Shown: one piece after another, positions 1 through 9,166 of the stretch
Layout: the number at the start of each line of letters is the position of its first letter
How positions within the stretch are numbered: the stretch's first letter is position 1
Origin: Microbacterium oxydans
Lineage (GTDB): Bacteria > Actinomycetota > Actinomycetes > Actinomycetales > Microbacteriaceae
DNA: 64,000 bases
Assembly: GCF_000956525.1 (NCBI RefSeq)
Contig: NZ_JYIW01000025.1
Span: 398,824 to 462,823, forward strand
Reading direction: 5' to 3'
The notes under the pieces: model-generated
Told to the model about the DNA's origin: nothing
The model's database searches: none
Seen by the model: only the letters and a program-made list of their open reading frames with translations
Program-made: the position numbers and the translations under genes

Positions 1-2
1 TC

Positions 3-1265
3 GTGCTCGCCTCCTTCGTGAGTGTGCCGAGTCTCGCGCTTCTCGCCGTGTACATCAGCGTGTGCATCGTCGCGATCCAGCACGGCACGCCGTGGCTGCC
101 GGCGGTGCTGCTGACCATCGTCGGCGCGGTCAGCACCGCGCTGATCGCACGGATCGGAATGGCGCTCAACGCCCTCTTCCTCCCCGAGCGGCGCTCGCGC
201 GAGCTCACGGCGGTGTTCGCGCTCGCGCTCATCGTCGTCGCGTTCCCCGTGGCAGTCTTCTTCGCCTCCCTCCGGTGGAATGGTCAGGTCCCCGCATCGC
301 TCCAGTCGCTCACCGGCGTGTTCGGAGCGAGCCCGCTCGCGGCGGCTCCTGGCTTCCTCTTCGCCTCGGCCGCCGGTGACACCGCGGCCGCGTGGACCAG
401 CGGAATCATCGCTGTCGTGACCCTGGTCGCGCTCGGCGCGCTGTGGGCGTGGCTGGTGCGACGGCTGCTCACGACGACCGAACGGCCCGTCACCGCGCGA
501 GAGCGTACGGGGCTCGGCTGGTTCGGATTGCTGCCGTCGAACGCGTTCGGCGCGATCGCATCGCGCAGTCTCGTCTACTGGCTCCGCGACCGCCGCTACA
601 TCATGAACATCATCGTGGTGCCGGTGGCCGGGGTGCTGACGGTCTTCCCGCTGCTGGTCGCCGGCGTGCCGCTGGAGATCGCCGCGCTGATCCCGGTGCC
701 GGTGATGGCGCTGTTCTTCGGCTGGCTGCCGCACAACGACGTCGCCTACGACTCGACCGCGCTCTGGACGCACGTCGCGAGCGGTGTGCGGGGAGTGCCG
801 GACAGGCTCGGCCGCCTCGTGCCGGTGATCCTGGTCGCACTCCCGGTCCTCGCGATCGTGATTCCGCTCTCGCTGCTCACGACCTCCGACTGGCGCCTGC
901 TGATGCCGCTGACCGGTCTCGCCGCGAGCCTCCTGTTCTCGGCACTCGGCATCTCGAGCATCGTCTCGGTGGTAGCGCCGTATGCGGTGTCCCGCCCTGG
1001 CGACAGCCCGTTCCAGCAACCGCAGCGTCCGACCTCGCGCGGCGCGTTCGGTCCGGCGGCAGCGTTCCTCGGCGCCATCATCGTGAGTGCCCCCGTCATC
1101 TGGCTCTTCGGTGCCACGATCGTCGAGGGCCCGCAGTACGCGGTGGTCACGTTCTGGCTCGGCATCGGCGTGGGGCTCGTCGTGCTCGCGGCTGGTGTGG
1201 CCCTCGGCGGCCGGATCTTCGAGCGCAGCGGCGAACGTCTGATGGAGTTCGTCGAGACGGCATGA
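3..1265 (+). CDS. ABC-2-type multi-spanning permease, 5'-truncated by window edge
   Basis: Integral membrane protein of at least 420 residues, entering from the left edge; the GTG at position 3 is only the first in-frame start available, so the true N-terminus probably lies outside. It has many hydrophobic segments of about 20 residues, including pairs near residues 5-50, 70-90, 130-150, 200-240, 270-320 and 350-405, and a central basic cytoplasmic stretch (ARERTG...RSLVYWLRDRRY) of the kind found between the halves of large ABC-2 exporters' permeases. It was presumably transcribed with an ATPase gene upstream, which is not visible. No catalytic motif is present, and the family call rests on topology and general sequence character only. 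It ends 41 bp before the DUF3039 gene. Confidence 0.5.
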   Translation: MLASFVSVPSLALLAVYISVCIVAIQHGTPWLPAVLLTIVGAVSTALIARIGMALNALFLPERRSRELTAVFALALIVVAFPVAVFFASLRWNGQVPASLQSLTGVFGASPLAAAPGFLFASAAGDTAAAWTSGIIAVVTLVALGALWAWLVRRLLTTTERPVTARERTGLGWFGLLPSNAFGAIASRSLVYWLRDRRYIMNIIVVPVAGVLTVFPLLVAGVPLEIAALIPVPVMALFFGWLPHNDVAYDSTALWTHVASGVRGVPDRLGRLVPVILVALPVLAIVIPLSLLTTSDWRLLMPLTGLAASLLFSALGISSIVSVVAPYAVSRPGDSPFQQPQRPTSRGAFGPAAAFLGAIIVSAPVIWLFGATIVEGPQYAVVTFWLGIGVGLVVLAAGVALGGRIFERSGERLMEFVETA

Positions 1266-1306
1266 TCGAGCGCCCACGGGGCTGTCGGCGCGGCTAGACT
1301 TTCGGG

Positions 1307-1573
1307 ATGAGTACTCCGCTGGACAGCCCCGATCAGGGCGGCGTGACAACGCTTGATCGCGAACTGGAAGAGCTTCTCCGCGAGGAGAACCTGGAGCCCG
1401 GGGACCACGAGCGCTTCTCGCATTACGTCAAGAAGGACAAGATCCTCGAGTCGGCGATCACGGGTAAGCCCGTCCGCGCACTCTGCGGCAAGAAGTGGAC
1501 GCCGGGGCGCGACCCCGAGAAGTTCCCGATCTGCCCCACATGCAAGGAGATCTACGAGTCGATGATGAACTGA
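1307..1573 (+). CDS. DUF3039 family small zinc-ribbon-like protein
   Basis: An 88-residue acidic/basic protein conserved in Actinobacteria with no known function. His39, Cys60, Cys76 and Cys79 (the last two as CPTC) form a plausible single zinc site in the C-terminal half; the N-terminal 30 residues are acidic and probably disordered. The ATG at 1307 is chosen because TAGACT at 1295-1300 sits exactly 6 nt upstream with no Shine-Dalgarno sequence, the arrangement expected of a leaderless transcript. The neighbouring pncB is convergent, ending 18 bp away. Identity as DUF3039 is recalled from the family pattern; the function is unknown. Confidence 0.85.
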   Translation: MSTPLDSPDQGGVTTLDRELEELLREENLEPGDHERFSHYVKKDKILESAITGKPVRALCGKKWTPGRDPEKFPICPTCKEIYESMMN

Positions 1574-1591
1574 CGGACCCCGTCCGTCCGT

Positions 1592-2917
1592 TCAGGCGAT
1601 CTCGGTGTAGACCGTCGGGATCGCCGGGTCCGACTTGCTGAGCGCGAGCGCCCGCACCGGGAGTTCCTCGCGCACGCGGAGGTGATGCGCCCGGGCCGAT
1701 GCCGTGCCGGCGGCACCTTCGTAGGACTCGTCGATGTCGCCTGCGTCCATGAACGTCACCTGCAGGGGCCGACCCTCGACGTGCTCGGCGGGCGCATCGA
1801 GCTGCTCGAAGCCGTCGGCGACCAGGATGGTCTCGGCGGTGGCGACACCGTCCTCGAGGGTGCGGAATGCGGCCTTGCGACCGCCGTGCGACGCCTTGTC
1901 GGTCGAGGCCTTCGCCACGCCGACCCAGGAGCCGTCGGAGTCCTGTCGGGCGACGAGCTTGTAGACCATGCTCGCCGTGGGATAGCCGGAACCGGTCACG
2001 ACCGACGTGCCGACGCCGTAGGAATCGACGGGCGACGCCGCGAGCGCTGCGATCGCGTACTCGTCGAGGTCGCTGGTGACGGTGATGCGTGTGCCGGTCG
2101 CTCCGAGCTCGTCGAGTTGCGCGCGCACCTCAGCGGCCACGATCGGCAGGTCGCCGGAGTCGATGCGGACCCCGCCGAGCCCGGTGCCGGCGACGCGGAT
2201 GGCCGTCTCGACACCCGTGCGGATGTCGTAGGTGTCGACGAGCAGCGTGGTGCCAGGCCCGAGACTGTCGATCTGAGCCTGGAACGCCTGTTCCTCGGTG
2301 TCGTGCAGCAGCGTCCATGAGTGCGCGGCGGTCCCCATGGTCGGGATGCCCCACCGGCGTCCGGCCTCGAGGTTGCTGGTCGCCTTGAACCCGGCGATGT
2401 ACGCGGCGCGTGCCGCTGCGACGGCGGACTGCTCGGCAGCCCTGCGAGAACCCATCTCGGCAAGCGGCCGCTCACCGGCCGCGATGCTCATGCGGGACGC
2501 GGCGGTGGCGACGGCGGAGTCATGGTTGAGCACGCTCAACGCGAGCGTCTCGAGCACGACGGCATCTGCGAAGGAACCCTCCACCGTGAGGATCGGGGAA
2601 CCGGGGAAGTACAGCTCGCCTTCGCGGTAGCCCTTGATCGACCCGGTGAAGCGGTACTTCTCGAGGGAGGTGAGGGAATCGGCATCCACGATGTCGTTGT
2701 CACGCAGGAAGCGCAGTTCGTCGTCTCCGAACCGGAAGTCGCGGATGAGGCTGAGCAGTCGGCCGGTGCCGGCGACGACGCCGAACCGGCGCCCGCCGGA
2801 CAACCGGCGCGAGAACAGCTCGAAGACACTCGGACGAGACGCAGTGCCATCGCGGAGTGCGGCCGCGAGCATCGTGAGTTCGTAGCGATCGGTGAGCAGC
2901 GCCGTCGACGTGGTCAT
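1592..2917 (-). CDS. pncB: nicotinate phosphoribosyltransferase
   Basis: Condenses nicotinate with PRPP, ATP-assisted, to nicotinate mononucleotide in the Preiss-Handler NAD salvage pathway; cytoplasmic. The 441 residues match the family length. Recognisable segments are the N-terminal LLTDRYELTM, the EMGSRRA motif, the phosphoribosyl-binding GGVRIDSGD and the GVGTSVVTG near the C-terminal third. The phosphorylatable His region (TMGTAAHSW) is present. On the minus strand TAAGCT (2924-2929) lies 6 nt before the ATG, suggesting a leaderless message. It is divergent from murI, with only 62 bp between start codons, an order shared with other Actinobacteria. Confidence 0.95.
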   Translation of the reverse strand: MTTSTALLTDRYELTMLAAALRDGTASRPSVFELFSRRLSGGRRFGVVAGTGRLLSLIRDFRFGDDELRFLRDNDIVDADSLTSLEKYRFTGSIKGYREGELYFPGSPILTVEGSFADAVVLETLALSVLNHDSAVATAASRMSIAAGERPLAEMGSRRAAEQSAVAAARAAYIAGFKATSNLEAGRRWGIPTMGTAAHSWTLLHDTEEQAFQAQIDSLGPGTTLLVDTYDIRTGVETAIRVAGTGLGGVRIDSGDLPIVAAEVRAQLDELGATGTRITVTSDLDEYAIAALAASPVDSYGVGTSVVTGSGYPTASMVYKLVARQDSDGSWVGVAKASTDKASHGGRKAAFRTLEDGVATAETILVADGFEQLDAPAEHVEGRPLQVTFMDAGDIDESYEGAAGTASARAHHLRVREELPVRALALSKSDPAIPTVYTEIA

Positions 2918-2979
2918 GCGCTCAGCTTAGTGAGCGTCGCGATGCATCAGCTGCTCGCACGCGACTAGGCTGGTGAGTC

Positions 2980-3816
2980 ATGAACGACGCACCGATCGGG
3001 ATCTTCGACTCAGGCGTCGGCGGACTCACGGTGGCCAGAGCCATCCGCGCTCAGCTGCCCCGCGAATCGTTCGTCTACATCGGCGACACAGCGCACTCGC
3101 CCTACGGGCCGAAGCCGATCGCGGACGTCCGCCGCTACTCGCTCGAGGTGCTCGACACCCTGGTCGATCAGGGTGTGAAGATGCTCGTGATCGCGTGCAA
3201 CACGGCCTCAGCCGCGATGTTGCGAGACGCACGGGAGCGCTACGACATCCCGGTGGTCGAGGTCATCGGCCCGGCGGTGCGACGCGCGGTGTCCACGACG
3301 CGCAACGGTCGCGTCGGTGTGATCGGCACGGTCGGCACGATCGGCTCTCGCGCGTATCAGGACATGCTCGAGGTGAATGAGCGGCTGCAGGTGTTCACGG
3401 CTGCGTGCCCGCGATTCGTCGAGTTCGTCGAAGGTGGGATCACCGGCACGCCAGAGGTGCTCGAGGTGGCCGAGGAGTACCTCGCTCCGTTGCGGGAGGC
3501 GGAGGTCGACACGCTCGTGCTCGGCTGCACGCATTACCCGTTCCTGCGCGGCGCGATCAGCTACGTCATGGGGGACGGCGTGACGCTCGTCTCCAGCGAC
3601 GACGAGACGGCGGGCGACGTCTATCGCCAGCTCGTCCGCGGCGACCTCCTGGCCCCGCCCGATGCTGTGGCGACCTACGTCTATGAGGCGACCGGCGACT
3701 CCACCGTGGAGTTCACCGCCCTCGCCAATCGCCTCATGGGCCGCGAGGTCCGTGACGTGCAGCTCGTGCAGACGGGCGTCATCACGCTTCCGCACGCCCT
3801 CCCTGAACCGCACTGA
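2980..3816 (+). CDS. murI: glutamate racemase
   Basis: Interconverts L- and D-glutamate for peptidoglycan precursor synthesis; cytoplasmic. 278 residues, normal for MurI. The substrate-binding FDSGVGGLT is at residues 9-17. The two catalytic cysteines are in ACNTAS (Cys73) and GCTHYPFL (second half). TAGGCT at 2966-2971 is 8 nt before the ATG and there is no convincing ribosome binding site, so a leaderless or near-leaderless start is likely. It is followed after 62 bp by rph and rdgB, the usual actinobacterial order. Confidence 0.97.
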   Translation: MNDAPIGIFDSGVGGLTVARAIRAQLPRESFVYIGDTAHSPYGPKPIADVRRYSLEVLDTLVDQGVKMLVIACNTASAAMLRDARERYDIPVVEVIGPAVRRAVSTTRNGRVGVIGTVGTIGSRAYQDMLEVNERLQVFTAACPRFVEFVEGGITGTPEVLEVAEEYLAPLREAEVDTLVLGCTHYPFLRGAISYVMGDGVTLVSSDDETAGDVYRQLVRGDLLAPPDAVATYVYEATGDSTVEFTALANRLMGREVRDVQLVQTGVITLPHALPEPH

Positions 3817-3878
3817 CCCGACCCGCAGCTCAGCCGAGCGCTCACCCGAACGCTCACCCCCCCGAACGAAGGACTCCC

Positions 3879-4616
3879 ATGACCGACATCGTCCGCGCAG
3901 ACGGCCGCTCCACCGATCAGCTCCGCGAGATCACGATCGAGCGCGGCTGGAGTGCGCACGCCGAGGGCTCTGCCCTGATCAGCTTCGGCGGCACCAAGGT
4001 GCTGTGCACGGCATCGTTCACGAACGGCGTGCCGCGCTGGTTGACGGGCAAGGGCAAGGGCTGGGTCACTGCCGAGTACTCGATGCTGCCGCGTGCCACG
4101 AACAGCCGCAACGACCGCGAGAGCGTGAAGGGTCGCATCGGCGGTCGCACGCACGAGATCTCGCGCCTGATCGGCCGGGCCCTCCGCGCCGTGGTCGACA
4201 CGAAGGCCCTGGGTGAGAACACGATCGTGATCGACTGTGATGTGCTGCAGGCCGATGGCGGCACGCGCACCGCTGCGATCACCGGCGCTTACGTCGCGCT
4301 CGCGGATGCGATCGAGTGGGGCCGCGAGAAGAAGTTCATCGGCCGCAATGCGACGCCGCTGCGCGACTCGGTCGCTGCCGTCTCGGTCGGCATCATCGAC
4401 GGAGAGCCCATGCTCGATCTGGCATATGTCGAGGACGTGCGCGCCGAGACCGACATGAACATCGTCGTCACCGGTCGCGGACTGTTCGTCGAGGTGCAGG
4501 GCACCGCCGAAGGCGCGCCCTTCGATAAGCGCGAGCTCGATGCGCTGCTCGACCTGGGCGTCGCCGGCTGCGCGACGCTCAAGGATCACCAGCTGGCGGC
4601 GCTGGCAGGCGAGTGA
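3879..4616 (+). CDS. rph: ribonuclease PH
   Basis: Phosphorolytic 3'-5' exoribonuclease that trims tRNA 3' tails; forms a hexameric ring. 245 residues, full length. Family landmarks visible: RPDGRS-like start ([12 protein letters not shown]), the phosphate-site segment [11 protein letters not shown] near residue 67, [23 protein letters not shown] around 85-105 (conserved Arg residues), and [19 protein letters not shown] near 118-136. The ATG follows an AAGGA Shine-Dalgarno (gaaggactccc) at about 3867. It overlaps the next gene by one base (TGATG). Confidence 0.97.
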   Translation: MTDIVRADGRSTDQLREITIERGWSAHAEGSALISFGGTKVLCTASFTNGVPRWLTGKGKGWVTAEYSMLPRATNSRNDRESVKGRIGGRTHEISRLIGRALRAVVDTKALGENTIVIDCDVLQADGGTRTAAITGAYVALADAIEWGREKKFIGRNATPLRDSVAAVSVGIIDGEPMLDLAYVEDVRAETDMNIVVTGRGLFVEVQGTAEGAPFDKRELDALLDLGVAGCATLKDHQLAALAGE

Positions 4617-5209
4617 TGCAGGTCGTTCTCGCGACACACAATCCGCACAAGGTCGCGGAGTTCCAGCAGATCGTCGCCGCCACGCGTCCTGATCTCGAGG
4701 TCGTCGGCTACGACGGCCCTGAGCCCGTCGAAGACGGTGTCACCTTCGCGGAGAACGCGCTGATCAAGGCCCGCGCCGCAGCGGCCCATACCGGGCTCGC
4801 AGCCCTAGCCGACGACTCCGGCATCTGCGTGGATGTGCTCGGTGGATCACCCGGTGTGTTCTCGGCGTATTGGGCCGGGCAGAAGAAGGATGCCGCCGCG
4901 AACCTGGAACTGCTCCTCGACCAGCTCCACGACATCGCCGACCCGCACCGCGCCGCGCACTTCACCTCGACGATCGCGCTCGTGACACCCGACGGAGCCG
5001 AGCATGTGGTCGTCGGGGAATGGCCGGGACGGCTCGCGCACGCAGCCTCCGGCGGTGGTGGCTTCGGGTACGACCCGATCTTCATCCCGGACGGTCAGCC
5101 GGCTGACGAGGAACGCACGGTCGGCGACTTCACCGCAGAGGAGAAGCAGGCGCAGTCGCACCGTGCGAGGGCGTTCGCCGAGCTCGTGCCGTTGCTCAGC
5201 GCACTCTGA
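4616..5209 (+). CDS. rdgB: RdgB/HAM1 family non-canonical purine NTP pyrophosphatase
   Basis: Hydrolyses ITP, dITP and XTP to monophosphates, keeping deaminated purines out of nucleic acids. 197 residues from the ATG at 4616, which overlaps the rph stop by one base; a GTG one codon earlier is possible but less usual. The N-terminal LATHNPHKVAEF, the central ADDSGICVDVLGGSPGVFSA (metal/catalytic Asp) and the C-terminal FGYDPIFIPDG and SHRARAF motifs are all intact. Co-transcription with rph and murI is likely from the tight spacing. Confidence 0.96.
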   Translation: MQVVLATHNPHKVAEFQQIVAATRPDLEVVGYDGPEPVEDGVTFAENALIKARAAAAHTGLAALADDSGICVDVLGGSPGVFSAYWAGQKKDAAANLELLLDQLHDIADPHRAAHFTSTIALVTPDGAEHVVVGEWPGRLAHAASGGGGFGYDPIFIPDGQPADEERTVGDFTAEEKQAQSHRARAFAELVPLLSAL

Positions 5210-5321
5210 TTCGACTGCTCGGCGGCGCTGCGGCATCCGCCTGCTGAGCCTGAGAATCGTTCCTGTTATCGACTAGCCGAAATCGCCCTTCACCGGGGGT
5301 TACCCGGTCTAGCCTTGAGGC

Positions 5322-6242
5322 ATGCACGATCACGCTCCCGCCGCCGGCGGCATCCGCTCGGCGGGACATCGACGCCTCCTGACGATCTCGTTGTGCCTCA
5401 CCGCGACGATCATGCTGGTGCAGGTGGTCGGAGCGCTCCTCACGGGATCGCTGGCGCTCCTCGCCGATGCGGCGCACATGTTCACCGATGCGTCCGCGCT
5501 CGTGATCGCACTGATCGCGGCGGCGGTCGCCGCACGTCCGGCCGATGATCGGCGCACCTTCGGGTACCAGCGCGCCGAGGTGTTCGGCGCGCTGATCAAC
5601 GCCGTCATCCTGATCCTGCTCGCCAGCTGGGTGGGGTTCGAGGCCGTCACACGGCTGCTGAATCCGAGCGATGTCGAGGTGGCGGGGCCGCTCATGCTCG
5701 TGGTGGCCGTGATCGGTCTGCTGGCGAATGCCGTCTCGATGTGGCTGCTCAGCCGCGCGCAGCGCACGAGTATCAACGTCAGAGGCGCCTACCTCGAGGT
5801 CATGGGCGACCTGATCGGCTCGGCTGCGGTCATCGTCGCCGCGATCGTGATCGTCATGACCGGCTGGATGCCGGCCGATGCGATCGCCTCGATGTTCATC
5901 GCCATCATGATCATCCCTCGCGCGATCTCGCTGCTCCGTGAGGTGTTCTCGGTGCTGTCCGAAGCAGCACCGAAGGGAACGGCCGTCAGCGACATCCGTC
6001 AGCACCTGCTCGACTACGAGGGCGTGACCGGGGTGCACGACGTGCACGTCTGGCAGCTGACCCGCGGCGCACCGGTGTTCAGCGCGCACGTGAGCGTCGA
6101 TCCGTCGCTGCTCGCCGACGGCGGTTCAGCGAAGCTGCTGTCGGAGATGCAGGCGTGCCTCGCCGACCATTTCGATGTCGAGCATTCGACCTTCCAGATC
6201 GAGCCGGCCGAGCAGTCCGACTGCGAGCCGCACCACGCCTGA
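5322..6242 (+). CDS. cation diffusion facilitator (CDF) family transporter
   Basis: Proton-coupled efflux of divalent metal (Zn2+, Cd2+ or Co2+; specificity not readable). 306 residues with six transmembrane helices between about residues 20 and 195 and a C-terminal cytoplasmic dimerisation domain containing GVHDVHVW. Metal-site residues are visible in helix 2 (LADAAHMFTDA, HxxxD pattern) and helix 5 (EVMGDLIGSAAV). The N-terminus begins MHDHAP, a short His motif. TAGCCT at 5310-5315 lies 6 nt before the ATG, so the message is probably leaderless. Its 3' end faces that of ligD, 18 bp away. Confidence 0.93.
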   Translation: MHDHAPAAGGIRSAGHRRLLTISLCLTATIMLVQVVGALLTGSLALLADAAHMFTDASALVIALIAAAVAARPADDRRTFGYQRAEVFGALINAVILILLASWVGFEAVTRLLNPSDVEVAGPLMLVVAVIGLLANAVSMWLLSRAQRTSINVRGAYLEVMGDLIGSAAVIVAAIVIVMTGWMPADAIASMFIAIMIIPRAISLLREVFSVLSEAAPKGTAVSDIRQHLLDYEGVTGVHDVHVWQLTRGAPVFSAHVSVDPSLLADGGSAKLLSEMQACLADHFDVEHSTFQIEPAEQSDCEPHHA

Positions 6243-6260
6243 CGAGTCCCGAGGCTCGGA

Positions 6261-8216
6261 TCAGGGCTCTCGCACGACCTCGTCTGGTGACTTGTCGGCG
6301 CGCAGCCCGCGCCATCGTGCATGGCGCAGCACGCCGTCAGGGGTCCAGTTGGCGAACTCGACCTCGCCGACGAGCTCCGGTCGGACCCAGAGCGCGTCTG
6401 AGGCGTCGAGCACCGGAACGCCGTCGAGGGGCGCGGCCTTGACGCGCAGCGGCTCGAGGCGCGTCTGCAGGTCGCGCAGCGTGCGCTCGCTGAAGCCGGT
6501 GCCCACCCGCCCGACATAGTGCAGTTCGCCGCCGGGCGTCTCTGCGACGGCGAGCAGCAGTGAGCCGATGGCGCCCTCCCGATCGCCCTTCCCCGGACGG
6601 ATGCCCACGATCACGGCCTCCTGCATGCGGGTGTGCTTGATCTTCAGCCAGCCGGGGGAGCGGACGCCGGGTCGGTACCGTGAGTCCGGATCCTTCACGA
6701 CCACGCCCTCGAGGCCGAACTCATCGCTCGCCGCGAGCGCGGCATCCAGGTCGTCGAACACCGGTGGGATGCGCACCGGCGCGTCGAGGTCGCCGGCGAG
6801 GTCCTGCAGCAGCGTGCGGCGCTGGCGCAGCGGCATGCCGGTCAGGTCGTGTCCGTCGAGTCGCAGCAGGTCGAACAGCAGGTACACGATCGGCGTGCGC
6901 ACGACTTCGCGCTCGATCTCCCTCGGTCGGGTCAGGTGCATCCGGTTCTGCAGCAGCGAGAAGCTCGGTCGGCCGTGGGCGTCGAACGCCACGACCTCGC
7001 CGTCGACGATCGCGTCATCGACCGGAAGGAACGGGGCACCGTCGGCGGTGAGCTCGGGGTATCTGGCGGTGATGTCGGTGCCGCTGCGGGCATGCAGCTG
7101 CATCCGTCCATCGTTCCAGGTGCCCATCGCGCGGATGCCGTCCCACTTCACCTCCACCCATGACGGCGTGCTGAGGCTCCGCGCTCGCCCTGGCGTGCCG
7201 TGCTCAGCGAGCATCGGGGCGAGTGACGGCAGGGTGGCGCCCGGCGCCGGCGCTCCGCTCGGCCGCGGGCGGTGCGTCTTGGTCGGATGCGATGACGCCG
7301 TCGGCGGAGCGGCCGGGACGCTCGCGTCGGTCGTGTGCAGCGACACCAGCGGGTCGATGCCGGCTGCAGCGCGGGCGAGCACCTCGTCGAGATCGAGCTG
7401 GGCGAGGTCGGGGTCGTCGAGTTCCTCCCAGGTTCGGGGCGCCGCGACCCAGGGCTGTGCACGGCCCCGGAGCGAGTACGGGGAGATCGTGGTCTTCTTG
7501 CCGTTGTTCTGACTCCAGTCCAGGAAGACCTTGCCGCCGCGCACGGCTTTCGTCATGGTGGCCGTCGCGAGATCCGGATGCTCATTCTCGATCAGGCGGG
7601 CGATCTCCTTCACGACCGCGGATATCTCATCGCTCGTCTGCTCGCCCGGCAGGGAGGCGTAGAGGTGGATGCCCTTCGACCCGCTGGTCACCGGGAGCGG
7701 ATCGAGCCCCATGTCGGTGAGGATGCCGCGTGCGATGCGAGCTACCGCGGCGCACTGCGCGAGGTCCACGCCGGGCCCGGGGTCGAGGTCGAGCACGAGG
7801 CGGTCGGGTCGGCCGGGAAGACCGTCCGGAGTGAAGCGCCACTGCGGTACATGCAGCTCGATCGCGGCGACCTGGGCGAGCCACACGAGCGTCGGCACGT
7901 CGTCGACCAGCGGATACTCCTTCGGGCCGTCGGAGTGCTGGATCGCCTGACGGGGGATCCACTCCGGAGCGCCGCGCTCGAGCTGCTTCGTGAAGAACGC
8001 GTCTGCCGGAGCATCCGCCGTCCCGACACCCTCGACCCAGCGCTTGCGGGTGACGGGGCGTCCGTCGAGCAGCGGCAGCAGGAGCGGGGCGATCGTGGAG
8101 TAGTAGGCGAAGATCTCGCCCTTCGTGGTGCCGCTGTCGGGGTAGACGACCTTGTCGAGGTTCGTGACACGCAGACGACGGCCGTCGACCCGCACGATCT
8201 GCTCGTCTGCCGCCAT
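6261..8216 (-). CDS. ligD: ATP-dependent DNA ligase LigD with polymerase domain, no nuclease domain
   Basis: End-joining enzyme acting with Ku. 651 residues in the order polymerase/primase (about 1-290) then a linker of about 50 Pro/Ala/Ser-rich residues, then ligase (about 335-651). The polymerase half carries LDLDPGPGVD (metal Asp pair), SGSKGIHLYASL and VFLDWSQN. The ligase nucleophile is Lys357 in EVKWDGIR, followed by DGEVVAFD and EGVVVKDPDSRYRPG. The 3'-phosphoesterase domain found in mycobacterial and pseudomonad LigD is absent here; it could be encoded elsewhere. On the minus strand TAGCCT (8223-8228) is 6 nt before the ATG. It is divergent from ku, with 91 bp between starts. Confidence 0.95.
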   Translation of the reverse strand: MAADEQIVRVDGRRLRVTNLDKVVYPDSGTTKGEIFAYYSTIAPLLLPLLDGRPVTRKRWVEGVGTADAPADAFFTKQLERGAPEWIPRQAIQHSDGPKEYPLVDDVPTLVWLAQVAAIELHVPQWRFTPDGLPGRPDRLVLDLDPGPGVDLAQCAAVARIARGILTDMGLDPLPVTSGSKGIHLYASLPGEQTSDEISAVVKEIARLIENEHPDLATATMTKAVRGGKVFLDWSQNNGKKTTISPYSLRGRAQPWVAAPRTWEELDDPDLAQLDLDEVLARAAAGIDPLVSLHTTDASVPAAPPTASSHPTKTHRPRPSGAPAPGATLPSLAPMLAEHGTPGRARSLSTPSWVEVKWDGIRAMGTWNDGRMQLHARSGTDITARYPELTADGAPFLPVDDAIVDGEVVAFDAHGRPSFSLLQNRMHLTRPREIEREVVRTPIVYLLFDLLRLDGHDLTGMPLRQRRTLLQDLAGDLDAPVRIPPVFDDLDAALAASDEFGLEGVVVKDPDSRYRPGVRSPGWLKIKHTRMQEAVIVGIRPGKGDREGAIGSLLLAVAETPGGELHYVGRVGTGFSERTLRDLQTRLEPLRVKAAPLDGVPVLDASDALWVRPELVGEVEFANWTPDGVLRHARWRGLRADKSPDEVVREP

Positions 8217-8307
8217 GACGCCAGGCTACTGTCCGCGACGCTGCAGCACGGGAAGGCACTGCGTCAAGGGCTGGTCGCGGAGGTCGCGGCTGGTGTTCAC
8301 TGGTGTC

Positions 8308-9144
8308 ATGAGGACGATCTGGAAGGGCGCACTGACCTTCGGGCTGGTGAACGTGCCGGTGAAGGTGTACTCCGCGACGGAGGATCACGACGTGCCGCTC
8401 CATCAGGTGCACGAGAAGGACGGCGGACGCATCCGCTATCAGCGCACCTGCGAGGTGTGCGGCGAGACGGTCGCCTACGCCGACATCGATCGGGCCTACG
8501 TCGACGAGGGGACCACCGTCGTGCTCACGAAGGAAGACCTCGATTCGCTCCCAGCGGAGAAGAGCCGTGAGATCGACGTCGTGGAGTTCGTGCCATCAGA
8601 TCAGGTCGACCTGCTCACCCTCGACAAGCCGTACTACCTCGAGCCCGACTCCAAATCGCCGAAGGCCTATGTGCTGCTGCGCAAGACGCTCGAGCAGACC
8701 GACCGCACCGCGATCGTGCGCTTCACGCTGCGACAGAAGACCAGGCTCGCTGCGTTGCGGGTGCGTGGCAAGGTGCTCGTGCTGCAGACCCTGCTCTGGG
8801 CCGATGAGGTGCGCGAGGCGGACTTCCCTGCACTGCACGAGGACGTGCGCATCTCGAAGAAGGAGCTCGAGATGTCGGCCTCCCTCGTGGAGAGCTACTC
8901 GACCGACTTCGACCCGGAGGAGTTCGTCGACGAGTACCAGAAGGAGCTCCGCACGCTCATCGACGCGAAGATCGAGGCCGGCGACAGCTTCGACGTGTCC
9001 GAGACGTTCGCCGACGAGGATGCCGCACCCAAGGGCGGCGAGGTCATCGACCTCATGGAAGCCCTGCGAGCGAGCGTCGCACGGTCGAAGGAGAAGAAGA
9101 CCTCGGAGGGCAAGAAGCCCGCGAAGGAGAAGAGCGCCGGCTGA
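8308..9144 (+). CDS. ku: Ku DNA end-binding protein
   Basis: Homodimeric ring that binds double-strand break ends and recruits LigD. The ATG at 8308 opens the canonical bacterial Ku start MRTIWKGALTFGLVNVPV; any upstream in-frame extension lacks family similarity. 278 residues comprise the core (1-250) and a short Lys-rich C-terminal tail (EKKTSEGKKPAKEKSAG) like the DNA-binding extensions of other bacterial Ku proteins. The middle contains RYQRTCEVCGE, reminiscent of a CxxC remnant. The adjacent divergent ligD makes a complete two-component NHEJ module. Confidence 0.96.
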   Translation: MRTIWKGALTFGLVNVPVKVYSATEDHDVPLHQVHEKDGGRIRYQRTCEVCGETVAYADIDRAYVDEGTTVVLTKEDLDSLPAEKSREIDVVEFVPSDQVDLLTLDKPYYLEPDSKSPKAYVLLRKTLEQTDRTAIVRFTLRQKTRLAALRVRGKVLVLQTLLWADEVREADFPALHEDVRISKKELEMSASLVESYSTDFDPEEFVDEYQKELRTLIDAKIEAGDSFDVSETFADEDAAPKGGEVIDLMEALRASVARSKEKKTSEGKKPAKEKSAG

Positions 9145-9166
9145 CGCGCTCCCCGACCGGCGTCAG
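9141..9166. terminator. small bidirectional hairpin between ku and the DedA gene
   Basis: CTGACGC (9141-9147) pairs with GCGTCAG (9160-9166) over a 12-nt loop. The arms contain the stop codons of both convergent genes, so one stem could serve both. There is no T tract; the stem is only 7 bp, so terminator function is inferred from position. Confidence 0.4.
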
